The position numbers and the translations under genes are program-made. DNA of 64,000 nucleotides from Enterococcus_D sp050529585 (GTDB lineage: Bacteria; Bacillota; Bacilli; Lactobacillales; Enterococcaceae). This document shows positions 1-8,078 of this stretch, one piece after another (within the stretch, counting starts at the first letter, position 1; the number at the start of each line of letters is the position of its first letter). The notes beneath the pieces are model-generated. The model made no database searches. It was given only the letters and a program-made list of their open reading frames with translations, and was not told the origin of the DNA. The stretch spans positions 2,356,001 to 2,420,000 of the forward strand of contig NZ_CP172882.1 of assembly GCF_050529585.1 (NCBI RefSeq), given 5' to 3'.

Positions 1-967
1 CATTGAAGGCCGTCAGTTCAGCCGACAAGCCAGCTTCATTTGACCAGGCTTCTGGCACCATCATCAATAGGGCTTGCGGAATATCCCTTCCTTGTCGATA
101 TAAATATTCCATACAGTTTTCTAATTTGGCAGAGTCAGAATTTTCATCATCATACACCTCGATTTGATGCCCATGCATCCAATTCTCCGCCCCCCGCAAC
201 GTATTGATTTCCCCGTTATGAGCTAAAAAACGAAAGGGTTGTGCGCGATTCCAACTAGGAAAGGTATTGGTTGAAAAACGGGAATGGGTCAAAGCAATGC
301 TTGAGGTCATTTCTGGCCGTTGCAAGTCTTTGAAAAATAAGCCTACTTGATAAGCATGGAGCATTCCTTTATAGACGATCGTTTTGCTGGATAGGCTGCA
401 GATAGAACAAGCATCAGCAGGATACGTCTGCTCCAATTTGCGGCGCAACCGATACAACTGATCTTCAAAAGGTCGTCCCGCTGCAACATCCACCGGTTTT
501 TCGATAAAGAGTTGCAAAAAAGACGGCATCACTTTTTGAGCACCTGGTCCGCATTGATAATAATCATAGGGGACATCGCGTTGCCAAATCACTTGAAATC
601 CCCAACTTTGGATATCTTTGATCATAGCTTCTTGCACTTGTAATGCCCGTAATTTTTCGGCGGGCAAAAATAACATGCCCACAGCATAATGTCCTTTGTC
701 TGGTAAGCGGATACCGGCAGATTGCGCCTCGATTTGGAAGAATGGATCTGGCATCGCCATCAAAATCCCTGCACCATCGCCTGTATCAGGTTCTGCCCCA
801 GTACCACCGCGATGATTCATTCTCTCTAACATCGTTAATGCGTTTTGAATCAATTCCCTTGAATAAAGCCCGTCCTTCTGGGCAATAAAGCCCATACCGC
901 ACGCATCCTTCTCAAATCGAGGGTCATACATTGATCGTATTGTAGTGGTTATATTTTTTTCATTCAT
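1..967 (-). CDS. gltB: Glutamate synthase (GOGAT) large subunit, 5' part only
   Basis: Partial gene: it starts at 967 and runs off the left edge of the window, giving about 322 residues. The product transfers the amide of glutamine to 2-oxoglutarate. The visible part is the N-terminal class II (Ntn) glutamine amidotransferase domain. Cys23 in the KDACGMGF motif is the expected catalytic residue after propeptide removal. It is followed by RGGTGAEPDTGDGAGI, HSRFSTNTFPSW and AHNGEINTLRGAENW, all GOGAT hallmarks. The start ATG at 967 was chosen because the ATG at 963 hits a stop after four codons. The FMN, Fe-S and synthase domains are outside the window. CodY-like and Fur-like sites lie upstream. 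Confidence 0.95.
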   Translation of the reverse strand, partial: MNEKNITTTIRSMYDPRFEKDACGMGFIAQKDGLYSRELIQNALTMLERMNHRGGTGAEPDTGDGAGILMAMPDPFFQIEAQSAGIRLPDKGHYAVGMLFLPAEKLRALQVQEAMIKDIQSWGFQVIWQRDVPYDYYQCGPGAQKVMPSFLQLFIEKPVDVAAGRPFEDQLYRLRRKLEQTYPADACSICSLSSKTIVYKGMLHAYQVGLFFKDLQRPEMTSSIALTHSRFSTNTFPSWNRAQPFRFLAHNGEINTLRGAENWMHGHQIEVYDDENSDSAKLENCMEYLYRQGRDIPQALLMMVPEAWSNEAGLSAELTAFN

Positions 968-985
968 CAAATCACACTTTCTTTG

Positions 986-1009
986 AATTTTCTGAATTTT
1001 CCGATTTTT
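986..1009. promoter_or_regulatory. Candidate CodY box(es) upstream of gltB
   Basis: AATTTTCTGAATTTT at 986-1000 matches the CodY consensus AATTTTCWGAAAATT at 13 of 15 positions. A weaker overlapping copy, AATTTTCCGATTTTT, sits at 995-1009. The site begins 19 bp upstream of the gltB start codon, so it lies between promoter and gene. CodY senses branched-chain amino acids and GTP in Firmicutes and represses nitrogen-assimilation genes. Binding here is inferred from the motif only. Confidence 0.5.
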
Positions 1010-1150
1010 AAACATGTATCTCTCTACATTTTTATTGCAAGATATTTACTATACAGACTGTTTTTAGCAAAAGGAAAAATTTTTCTTTATTTTTTCATTT
1101 GTAAATAAATCAAAAACCTTTGTACATACTATAAAGATTAAGGTTTTTAT

Positions 1151-1156
1151 ATTATA
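1151..1156 (-). promoter_or_regulatory. Candidate -10 element of the gltB promoter
   Basis: A perfect TATAAT on the minus strand lies about 185 bp upstream of the gltB start codon. The -35 seventeen bases further upstream (TATAAA) is poor, so this promoter may need an activator. The 387-base gap between gltB and ileS also holds the Fur-like site, the CodY-like site and the ileS terminator, and no gene. Confidence 0.35.
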
Positions 1157-1188
1157 CAACATTCTTCCCGTTATTTATAAATTTTAAA

Positions 1189-1203
1189 TGAGAATCGTTT
1201 TCA
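1189..1203. promoter_or_regulatory. Candidate Fur-family operator
   Basis: TGAGAATCGTTTTCA fits the 7-1-7 Fur-box pattern TGATAATNATTATCA, with 12 of 15 positions matching TGATAATCATTATCA. It lies about 33 bp upstream of the candidate gltB -10, next to the -35 region. GOGAT is an iron-sulfur flavoprotein, so iron control would be sensible, but binding is inferred. PerR and Zur boxes are close relatives of this pattern. Confidence 0.4.
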
Positions 1204-1297
1204 TCTGTATCAACTCGTCAGCTACCATTCACATGTAAAAAATCGTGACAAACAATAGTATTTTTGTGCGGAAGATACGCCTTTTTCGTCTATCTAA

Positions 1298-1336
1298 ACA
1301 AAAAAAACAGGCAATCATAAGAATGATTGCCTGTTT
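1298..1336 (-). terminator. ileS terminator
   Basis: Perfect 14-bp inverted repeat (1305-1318 and 1323-1336) with a 4-nt loop, followed on the minus strand by a T-tract. It begins 19 bp after the ileS stop codon. Confidence 0.9.
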
Positions 1337-1354
1337 GATGGGATATTGATTGGC

Positions 1355-4150
1355 TTATTTTTCGAAACCTTCAGCAACAGCTTCTGGATAATTTTCTTCT
1401 ACGATCTCTGCACAATGTCCACAAAGCGTTGCTAAGTGTGCATGACTACCGACATCTTTGCGCATTTGTCGGCAACGTTCACAGACTTCCCCGTCAGCTT
1501 TTTCAACGAGAATCGAGACATCTTCAAATGAATAGGCTTCTGCTGGTGCGGCTGTACCAATAGGTGCTACTTCAAAGAAATCAGGCGAGATGATCAACAA
1601 CTGGGCGATATCTGAATCGATTGCCTTCAATAAAGTTGCGACTGGTTCAGTTGGGTAGATCGTTACTTTTGCTTCAAACGATTTACCGATCAATTTCGCA
1701 TTGCGGGCTTCTTCCAATGCTTTTAATACATTATCACGGAAGTCTAAGAAGGCTGCCCATTGATCCAACAATTCATCTTGGTTAGCAAATGTTTGATAGC
1801 TAGGAAGTTCTGCTAGTTGAACATACTCATCTGCTTCTTTCAAATGAGACCAAATTTCTTCTGCCGTATGAGGGATGATTGGTGTCAATAGTTTAGTCAA
1901 TGCAACTGCCGTTTGGTAGAAAACAGTTTGCATTGCCCGACGTTGGAAATCATCTTGGCCTTCGATATAGACAACATCTTTGGCAAAGTCTAAATAGAAT
2001 GAAGACATATCAACCGTTAAGAAGTTGATGACTGTGCGGTAGATATGCAAGAAATTGTATTTTTCGTAGCCATCTTCGCGAATCGTTTTGATTGTTTGGT
2101 GCAAGCGTACCATCATGTAGCGATCGACCGAGCGTAATTCTTCAAATGGTACAGTATCTTTGGCTGGATCAAAATCATTCGTGTTAGCGAGTAAGAAACG
2201 CATCGTGTTGCGGATTTTACGATACACTTCAGATACTTGATTCAAGATATCCATCGATACCCGAACATCAGATTCATAATCGACACTGCTGACCCATAAA
2301 CGTAATATATCGGCCCCCATTTGTTTGATGACTTTCTCAGGTGCAATCGTATTGCCCAGAGATTTACTCATTTTGCGTCCTTCCCCATCTAGTGTGAACC
2401 CTTGTGATAGAACAGCTTTATAAGGAGCTACCTCATTGATTGCAACGCTGGTGGTGATACTTGAATTGAACCATCCACGGTATTGGTCTGAGCCTTCAAG
2501 GTACATATCTGCTGGGAAGGTCAATTCAGGACGTTGGCGCAATACTGCTTCATGTGAAGAACCTGAATCAAACCACACATCCATGATATCTGTTTCTTTA
2601 GAAAACTTGCCATTCGGTGAACCTGGATGGGTAAAACCAGCTGGCAACAATTCTTCTGCTTCTTTTTCAAACCAAATCGTCGATCCATGTTCTGCAAATA
2701 AATTTGCCACATGTTCAATGGTTTCCGGTGTAATAATTGCTTCGCCATTTTCAGCATAGAAAATCGGCAATGGTACGCCCCAAGCTCGTTGACGAGAAAT
2801 CACCCAGTCACCACGATCACGGATCATGTTATATAAACGTGTTTTGCCCCATGGAATGATCCAGTCGACTTTTTCGATTTCGTCTAAGATATTTTGACGG
2901 AACTTATCAATTGAAGCAAACCATTGTGGTGTTGCCCGATAAATCACTGGTTTTTTGGTACGCCAGTCATGGGGATAACTATGGGTAAAGAAGTCTAATT
3001 TGAGCAAAGCGCCTTTTTCTTCTAATAATTCAGTGATCATTGGATTGGCTTTGTCATAAAAGATACCTTCGAAGCCAGGTGCTTCTTCTGTATACATCCC
3101 ACGACTATCCACTGGGGATAGAACATCTAAACCATATTTTTTGCTGACGATGTAGTCATCTTCACCATGCCCAGGCGCAGTATGGACCAACCCGGTACCG
3201 GCATCTAATGTTACATGATCACCTAACATAAGCAAAGAAGTCCGATCATAAAACGGATGCTGCGCTGTCATGTATTCTAATTGATCACCAGAGAATTCTT
3301 GTAAGACATCAACAGTTTTCCAACCAATCGCTTCTTTGACTGTATCTAATAAATCTTTTGCTACAACAAATTTACGACCGTCAGCCAAAATTTGCAAATA
3401 AGCAAATTTTGGATTCACAGAAATCCCTAAGTTTGCTGGTAATGTCCATGGTGTCGTTGTCCAAATGACGAAAGAAGTATCTGTATCAAGTAATCCCTTG
3501 CCGTCTGCAACAGGAAACGCCACATAGATCGACGCTGATTTGACATCTTTATACTCGATTTCGGCTTCTGCTAAAGATGATTCACTTGATGGTGACCAAT
3601 AAATTGGTTTTAATCCTTTGTAAATATAGCCTTTTTCAGCCATTTTACCGAAGACACGAATTTCAGCTGCTTCATAATCCGGGGTCAATGTGATATATGG
3701 GTGATCCCAATCACCAGAAACACCTAATCGTTTGAAATCTGCTCTTTGTGTGTCTACTTGGGTCAGCGCATACTCCTCGCATTTTTTGCGGTATTCAGCC
3801 AAGCTCATTTCTTTACGTTTGATCCCTTTATTGGTCAAAACTTGCTCAATAGGCAATCCGTGGGTATCCCAGCCTGGTACATAAGGCGAGCGAAAACCAG
3901 ACATTGATTTTGCGCGTACGATGATATCTTTACTGATTTTGTTCAGCGAATGACCGATATGGATATTGCCGTTTGCATATGGCGGACCATCATGTAAGAC
4001 AAATGTCGGTTTGCCTTCGTTTAATTCCTGTCTGCGTTGATAGATTCGTTGTTCTTCCCACTCTTTTTGCCATTCAACTTCACGGTTGGGCAAATTACCG
4101 CGCATCGGGAAATCGGTTTTTCCTAATTGAAGTGTTTCTTTCATTTTCAT
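1355..4150 (-). CDS. ileS: Isoleucyl-tRNA synthetase
   Basis: Charges tRNA-Ile with isoleucine in the cytosol and has an editing domain against valine. The protein is 931 residues, normal for the family. The HIGH motif appears as NIHIGHSLN near the N-terminus and KMSKS as GRKMSKSLGN in the C-terminal half of the catalytic core. A zinc site with two CxxC pairs (CERC, CGHC) ends the protein. The start at 4150 (MKMKETLQLGK) is chosen over an upstream in-frame ATG because it has the RBS AAGGAGC. Upstream lie a T-box leader and, between leader and gene, a repeat element. It sits at the end of the dcw cluster behind divIVA, as in related cocci. Confidence 0.97.
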   Translation of the reverse strand: MKMKETLQLGKTDFPMRGNLPNREVEWQKEWEEQRIYQRRQELNEGKPTFVLHDGPPYANGNIHIGHSLNKISKDIIVRAKSMSGFRSPYVPGWDTHGLPIEQVLTNKGIKRKEMSLAEYRKKCEEYALTQVDTQRADFKRLGVSGDWDHPYITLTPDYEAAEIRVFGKMAEKGYIYKGLKPIYWSPSSESSLAEAEIEYKDVKSASIYVAFPVADGKGLLDTDTSFVIWTTTPWTLPANLGISVNPKFAYLQILADGRKFVVAKDLLDTVKEAIGWKTVDVLQEFSGDQLEYMTAQHPFYDRTSLLMLGDHVTLDAGTGLVHTAPGHGEDDYIVSKKYGLDVLSPVDSRGMYTEEAPGFEGIFYDKANPMITELLEEKGALLKLDFFTHSYPHDWRTKKPVIYRATPQWFASIDKFRQNILDEIEKVDWIIPWGKTRLYNMIRDRGDWVISRQRAWGVPLPIFYAENGEAIITPETIEHVANLFAEHGSTIWFEKEAEELLPAGFTHPGSPNGKFSKETDIMDVWFDSGSSHEAVLRQRPELTFPADMYLEGSDQYRGWFNSSITTSVAINEVAPYKAVLSQGFTLDGEGRKMSKSLGNTIAPEKVIKQMGADILRLWVSSVDYESDVRVSMDILNQVSEVYRKIRNTMRFLLANTNDFDPAKDTVPFEELRSVDRYMMVRLHQTIKTIREDGYEKYNFLHIYRTVINFLTVDMSSFYLDFAKDVVYIEGQDDFQRRAMQTVFYQTAVALTKLLTPIIPHTAEEIWSHLKEADEYVQLAELPSYQTFANQDELLDQWAAFLDFRDNVLKALEEARNAKLIGKSFEAKVTIYPTEPVATLLKAIDSDIAQLLIISPDFFEVAPIGTAAPAEAYSFEDVSILVEKADGEVCERCRQMRKDVGSHAHLATLCGHCAEIVEENYPEAVAEGFEK

Positions 4151-4253
4151 TTCGATTGCTCCTTTTTGATTGCTTACTGCTATTTTGATAAAGACCAGGA
4201 TCGATCTTGATGCCATTGGTTCATATAGTGTTTGCAAGATTCCCTAGTATGAT

Positions 4254-4629
4254 GACTACGTTCCCTTTCAGTCACCTAGTACTGTTCATCATCTACTCGT
4301 CTGCACTTCGTTACGCCTACAGTCTCTTCTAAGCGAATACCGCTAAGAAGGACTTGCATGCCTTGCTTTGCAAGTCAATCGTTGTGATTCGGGGGTACGG
4401 TTACTACTTTCCCTGCGGTCACCTAGTACTGTTCATCATCTACTCGTCTGCACTTCGTTACGCCTACAGTCTCTTCTAAGCGAATACCGCTAAGAAGGAC
4501 TTGCATGCCTTGCTTTGCAAGTCAATCGTAGTGATTCGGTGTACGGTGACTACGTTCCCTTTCGGTCACCTAGTACTGTTCATCATCTACTCTGCCTTGC
4601 TTTGCAAGTCAATCGTAGTGATTCACAGC
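4254..4629. repeat. Repeat element, three units, inside the ileS leader
   Basis: Three head-to-tail units lie between the T-box terminator and ileS. Two are long (about 147 bp) and one is short (87 bp); the conserved word TGCCTTGCTTTGCAAG starts at 4359, 4506 and 4593. The long form equals the short form plus a 60-bp insert after CATCTACTC. Each unit carries small inverted repeats (GGTGAC...GTCACC, CTTGC-TTT-GCAAG), and the insert carries a longer one (CTTCTAAGCG...CGCTAAGAAG). The right end, GATTCACAGC, directly abuts the A-run that is the T-tract of the T-box terminator. A second locus is at 21989-22477. No transposase is visible. Confidence 0.93.
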
Positions 4630-4850
4630 AAAAAACACGTTCTTCCCGTGAAGGGACGAACGTGTTCGTGGTACCACCCAAATTTTGTTATCTATGATAA
4701 CTCTTTGTTGATCGATAACGGGATCAGGCGGCGGTTTTTAATAGAGCTTATTTCGTGCTCTTTCGAAACTGCGACTAACAGATGATTTGATTTCTTATAG
4801 GGTTTTATTTGGCTTCCACTCTCCCAAACTCGCTTGAAAAATATAAGAAA
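4626..4850 (-). ncRNA. T-box leader of ileS
   Basis: On the minus strand the conserved T-box sequence TGGGTGGTACCACG (4680-4667) is followed at once by a terminator hairpin (arms 4658-4666 and 4634-4642) and a T-tract. This is the classic arrangement for tRNA-sensing antitermination of an aminoacyl-tRNA synthetase gene. Uncharged tRNA-Ile would stabilise the antiterminator. The leader's 5' boundary and the specifier codon were not resolved; AUC triplets are present around 4780-4795. The distance from terminator to start codon is about 480 bases, unusually long because of the inserted repeats. Confidence 0.9.
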
Positions 4851-4867
4851 TTTTTTTGTTCTGTTTT

Positions 4868-5632
4868 CTAGTCGTTCTCTGTTTTGTTTAATTCATTTAA
4901 TAAACTTCTTGCATCATCCAATGTTTTCACTTCACTATTGTCGCTGACGTCAACAATTTTTTCGCTTGATTCGACAACATCGATGTCAGGTGTTGATTGG
5001 ATATCTACTGCTTCTGAGTTTACTCCAGAACTATTTTCACTGTCAAGCTCTTTTGATAAAACTTCTCTAATGACTTGGTGAGAATCTTGGACATAACTTG
5101 AGAATGGCGCCAAAATTTCTTCCCATTCTGGGCTTTTGACTTGTTCTAACTGTGTTTGCAGCATAACCAATAAATTGTTGTGGAAAACACGGGTTTTCTT
5201 TTTCAAGTCATTGGTTTCAGTTGCCAACTGGCGGGCATTATTGGTTGCATCCGTTAAGATTTCTTTGGCTTTTTCTTCGGCAGCCACATTCAACGCATGG
5301 GCGCGTTTTTCTGCTGTTGCAACCATTTCATCTGCTTTATTTTGGGCAGAAGTCACGATCACTTCAGACTCTTTGCTAGCGCTGGTTTTTACCTTGTCTG
5401 CTGTATCTTGTGCGACAATGATTGATTGGTTCAATGCGTCTTTTAATTCATTGAAATATTCAAGTTTTTCTTCCGCATGCTTCAATGATTTCTCTAATTC
5501 ACGGTTTCTTTGGACCGCTTCTTCATAATCACGGACGATCATATCTAAGAAATCATCGACTTCATCTTGATTGTAACCTCTCATCTTGACTGAGAAGTTT
5601 TTATTCTGAATATCTAATGGAGTTAATGCCAT
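4868..5632 (-). CDS. divIVA: Cell-division scaffold protein DivIVA
   Basis: Curvature-sensing scaffold that gathers at division sites and poles and recruits wall and division proteins. The N-terminal lipid-binding motif is intact (NFSVKMRGYNQDEVDDFLD, residues 12-30). A long coiled coil follows to about residue 180 and then an acidic, poorly ordered tail to residue 254. The RBS GAGGTG sits 6 bp before the ATG. It is the last division gene of the cluster, directly behind ylmH. No terminator is visible before the ileS T-box, so read-through into that leader is possible. Confidence 0.95.
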   Translation of the reverse strand: MALTPLDIQNKNFSVKMRGYNQDEVDDFLDMIVRDYEEAVQRNRELEKSLKHAEEKLEYFNELKDALNQSIIVAQDTADKVKTSASKESEVIVTSAQNKADEMVATAEKRAHALNVAAEEKAKEILTDATNNARQLATETNDLKKKTRVFHNNLLVMLQTQLEQVKSPEWEEILAPFSSYVQDSHQVIREVLSKELDSENSSGVNSEAVDIQSTPDIDVVESSEKIVDVSDNSEVKTLDDARSLLNELNKTEND

Positions 5633-5650
5633 AATTTACACCTCTTTGAT

Positions 5651-6433
5651 TTATTTACGTAGAACACCTAACAACAATCTAACTTTTTCTTTTTTTGTTG
5701 TACCCTCTAACCCCTGTATTTGAATTCGACCAAATCCTCTTACTGATACGATATCCAGTAAATCCAGAACAAAATCTGGTCGTAGTACCTCGGTCCAATT
5801 GACTTTGACTTTTCCAGTCTCGATCAGCTGTTTCGATCGTTGTCGAGAAATATTGTATACGGCAGAGATCACTGTATCTAACCGCAATGAACTCACCGTT
5901 TCTCTTTCTTCAGTCCAGCCGTCTTTCGGTACGATCAATTCCGTATATTTGGTTTCTTCCAAACGTACAGACACATTGCCGATTTTTTCAACTTGCAGTT
6001 GAATGAATTGACTGACTTCTGAAGCAACAAATACTTGCCATATTTCCCCATCGGAAAGAATGTCACCAAAGTATTCTCTTTTGACCCCTGTACCCATCAA
6101 TGTACCTAATACTTTCCCATGACTGAGAACGGTAAACTTTTTAGGGTATTGGATCGTGAACAATGTCATATCAAATTCATCCGTCGTCGGTACATAGTAA
6201 TCTGGATAAATCAAACAGCGCCTTCTTTCCGCTGCCTCATACCCGCCAAAAAAGCGGTAACTTAGATCTGTCGATTGTCGAATCAAACTTTCTAAGATAT
6301 AAGCTTGTCTGGGGTCTAGGAAATCTGTTAGGAATGGTGCATATTGCATTTGTACTTGCTCGATCCATCCTTCAGCGGAATCAATAAAAGGGCGCTCATC
6401 GTTTCGAAAATGTTGATAGACATTTGCGTTCAT
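5651..6433 (-). CDS. ylmH: YlmH family S4-domain RNA-binding protein
   Basis: The 260-residue protein has the YlmH fold: an N-terminal RRM-like region and a C-terminal S4 domain at about residues 185-245 (LRLDTVISAVYNISRQRSKQ...KVKVNW). Family members bind ribosomes or tRNA-bearing large subunits and act in rescue of stalled translation, and they are linked to division by their place between yggT and divIVA. That same position is kept here, 18 bp upstream of divIVA. The division role is inferred from context. Confidence 0.9.
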   Translation of the reverse strand: MNANVYQHFRNDERPFIDSAEGWIEQVQMQYAPFLTDFLDPRQAYILESLIRQSTDLSYRFFGGYEAAERRRCLIYPDYYVPTTDEFDMTLFTIQYPKKFTVLSHGKVLGTLMGTGVKREYFGDILSDGEIWQVFVASEVSQFIQLQVEKIGNVSVRLEETKYTELIVPKDGWTEERETVSSLRLDTVISAVYNISRQRSKQLIETGKVKVNWTEVLRPDFVLDLLDIVSVRGFGRIQIQGLEGTTKKEKVRLLLGVLRK

Positions 6434-6452
6434 CGATAATCACCCCTTACTT

Positions 6453-6707
6453 CTAAAATAAAATTGATGTAACAATAACAGTCAATCCTTGTGCGGCCAA
6501 TTGTAAAACGATCACTGCCACAGCAATCGTAAAGTCAATGCCGCCAATGCTGAGATTTACTCGATCAAACAAACTTAAATAAGGCTCACAGACTTTAGAT
6601 AGGAAACGGCCAAAAGCCGATTGGTATCCCCCCGGAAACCAAGATAACAATGCATAGATCACAAGTAAAATCGTGTATAAGTAAACCGCATCATTGAACA
6701 GTTTCAA
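6453..6707 (-). CDS. YggT family membrane protein
   Basis: An 84-residue protein with two predicted membrane helices (about residues 5-25 and 60-82) flanking the family motif WFPGGYQSAFGRFLSKVCEPYL. YggT/YlmG proteins are small membrane components of the dcw neighbourhood whose exact role in bacteria is unclear; the chloroplast relatives affect nucleoid and thylakoid organisation. It lies between sepF and ylmH with short spacers, so it is surely co-transcribed with them. Confidence 0.88.
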   Translation of the reverse strand: MKLFNDAVYLYTILLVIYALLSWFPGGYQSAFGRFLSKVCEPYLSLFDRVNLSIGGIDFTIAVAVIVLQLAAQGLTVIVTSILF

Positions 6708-6742
6708 TAGATTATAGATTAAAATCGGCGTTCCTCCTCAAA

Positions 6743-7378
6743 TTAAAGATCAAAGAAATTCGTGTCTGCCAATGTTTGCGCAGTGCCGTCGATTTCCATT
6801 CCTTTAGGGGTGCAAAGAAAAATTTCATCGCCGACCCGTTTGATATCTCCATCTTCAGCGTACACTGTTCCTGTCAAAAAATCAACTATTCGACGGGCCT
6901 GATACTCTTCAATTAAGTGAAAATTAACAAGTACTGCATCCCCATTGATGACTTGCTTGGCAATGCCCATAGCCTCAGAATAGACCCTTGGTTCCACGAT
7001 GGTGATTTTGCCAGCCATTTTGGGTTTGGCATCTTTTGTTTTGGTATTGCTATTGGCTCGCTGTTGTGCCATTGGCACCACTTTTTCCTCAGCTTTGAAT
7101 GCAGATTTGCTGCGCTCTGGTGCCACAGTCGTTTGTTGTTGACTTGCAGCTTGAGGCTGATAGCGATGTTGTTGCGCTTGTGTCCGGTTCCGCGTTTCTG
7201 GCTCCGCATATGTGAATGCTGGACCGTTCGCAGCTTTAGGTGTCGTATAGGCATTTCCTTGATTGACAGCTACTTTAGGCACTGCTCTTAGTGTATTTTC
7301 TTGTGCAATCGATTCACTCTCGAAATCTTCTTCATCAGTTAGGCCAAAAAAATTGGTTAATTTATCTTTGAGCGACAT
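6743..7378 (-). CDS. sepF: Cell-division protein SepF
   Basis: SepF anchors FtsZ to the membrane and bundles its filaments. The N-terminus MSLKDKLTNFFGL is the amphipathic membrane-binding helix. A glutamine-rich, low-complexity linker (about residues 30-120) leads into the globular FtsZ-binding domain (KITIVEPRVYSEAMGIAKQ to the end). At 211 residues it is longer than the roughly 150-residue B. subtilis protein because of the linker. It lies 13 bp downstream of ylmE in the dcw operon. Confidence 0.95.
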   Translation of the reverse strand: MSLKDKLTNFFGLTDEEDFESESIAQENTLRAVPKVAVNQGNAYTTPKAANGPAFTYAEPETRNRTQAQQHRYQPQAASQQQTTVAPERSKSAFKAEEKVVPMAQQRANSNTKTKDAKPKMAGKITIVEPRVYSEAMGIAKQVINGDAVLVNFHLIEEYQARRIVDFLTGTVYAEDGDIKRVGDEIFLCTPKGMEIDGTAQTLADTNFFDL

Positions 7379-7391
7379 CAGTCAACCTCCT

Positions 7392-8066
7392 TTACTCTTG
7401 AAATAATGCTGTTCCTACACGGATAAACGTTGCGCCTTCTTGAATGGCTTCTGGGAAATCATTACTCATTCCCATACTTGTTTCCAAACAAGGGGCATGT
7501 GTAAGATGCAGATCAGCGATTCGCTGTTGTATTTGTTTTAAGGTCTTAAACAGTTGGTGTCGTTCGCTGCTGGAAGCATTGAGGGGCGCCATCGTCATCA
7601 AACCGATCACACGTATATTATCCAAAGAAGCAAGATCGCGAATAAAGCCGTCGACTTCTTCAGAGGAAATACCTTGTTTTGAAGCTTCCTGCGAAACATT
7701 CACTTCCACAAAACAGTTGATTGGCTGCTCTGCTCGTTTTTGGATCTCTTGTGCTAATTTTAGAGAGTCCAAAGCATGAAAGTAATCAATTTCATTGATA
7801 ATTGATTTTACCTTTCTACGCTGTAAATTTCCAATAAAATGCCATTTGACATGAGGATAATCCCGAAGTGCTTGTTTCTTCGATAGTAATTGCTCTACGC
7901 GATTTTCAGCGCAATCAGTTACACCAGCATCCAACAAAATTTGCGTCGTTTCTGTGTCCACTGATTTTGTGACAGCAACCAAGCGAACATCCGATGCCTT
8001 TCTAGAAACAAGAGCACAGGAATCCTGTATCTCTTGCCGGATCTTGTGCAAGTTCTCAGAAATCAT
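7392..8066 (-). CDS. ylmE: YggS/YlmE family PLP homeostasis protein
   Basis: A 224-residue PLP-binding protein of alanine-racemase fold type III. Lys34 in LVAVTKSVD is the expected Schiff-base lysine, and the family motifs HFIGNLQRRKVK and SMGMSNDFPEAIQEGATFIRVGTALF are present. Members keep free pyridoxal phosphate and amino-acid pools balanced and have no known catalytic reaction. The gene sits between ftsZ and sepF, as in many Firmicutes. Confidence 0.93.
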   Translation of the reverse strand: MISENLHKIRQEIQDSCALVSRKASDVRLVAVTKSVDTETTQILLDAGVTDCAENRVEQLLSKKQALRDYPHVKWHFIGNLQRRKVKSIINEIDYFHALDSLKLAQEIQKRAEQPINCFVEVNVSQEASKQGISSEEVDGFIRDLASLDNIRVIGLMTMAPLNASSSERHQLFKTLKQIQQRIADLHLTHAPCLETSMGMSNDFPEAIQEGATFIRVGTALFQE

Positions 8067-8078
8067 GTGCTCTGCCCC

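Noticed and set aside
4501..4785. Plus-strand frame from the repeat into the T-box leader
   Set aside because: Its second half is antisense to a conserved T-box RNA, so a real protein ending there is unlikely; the repeat part is discussed separately.
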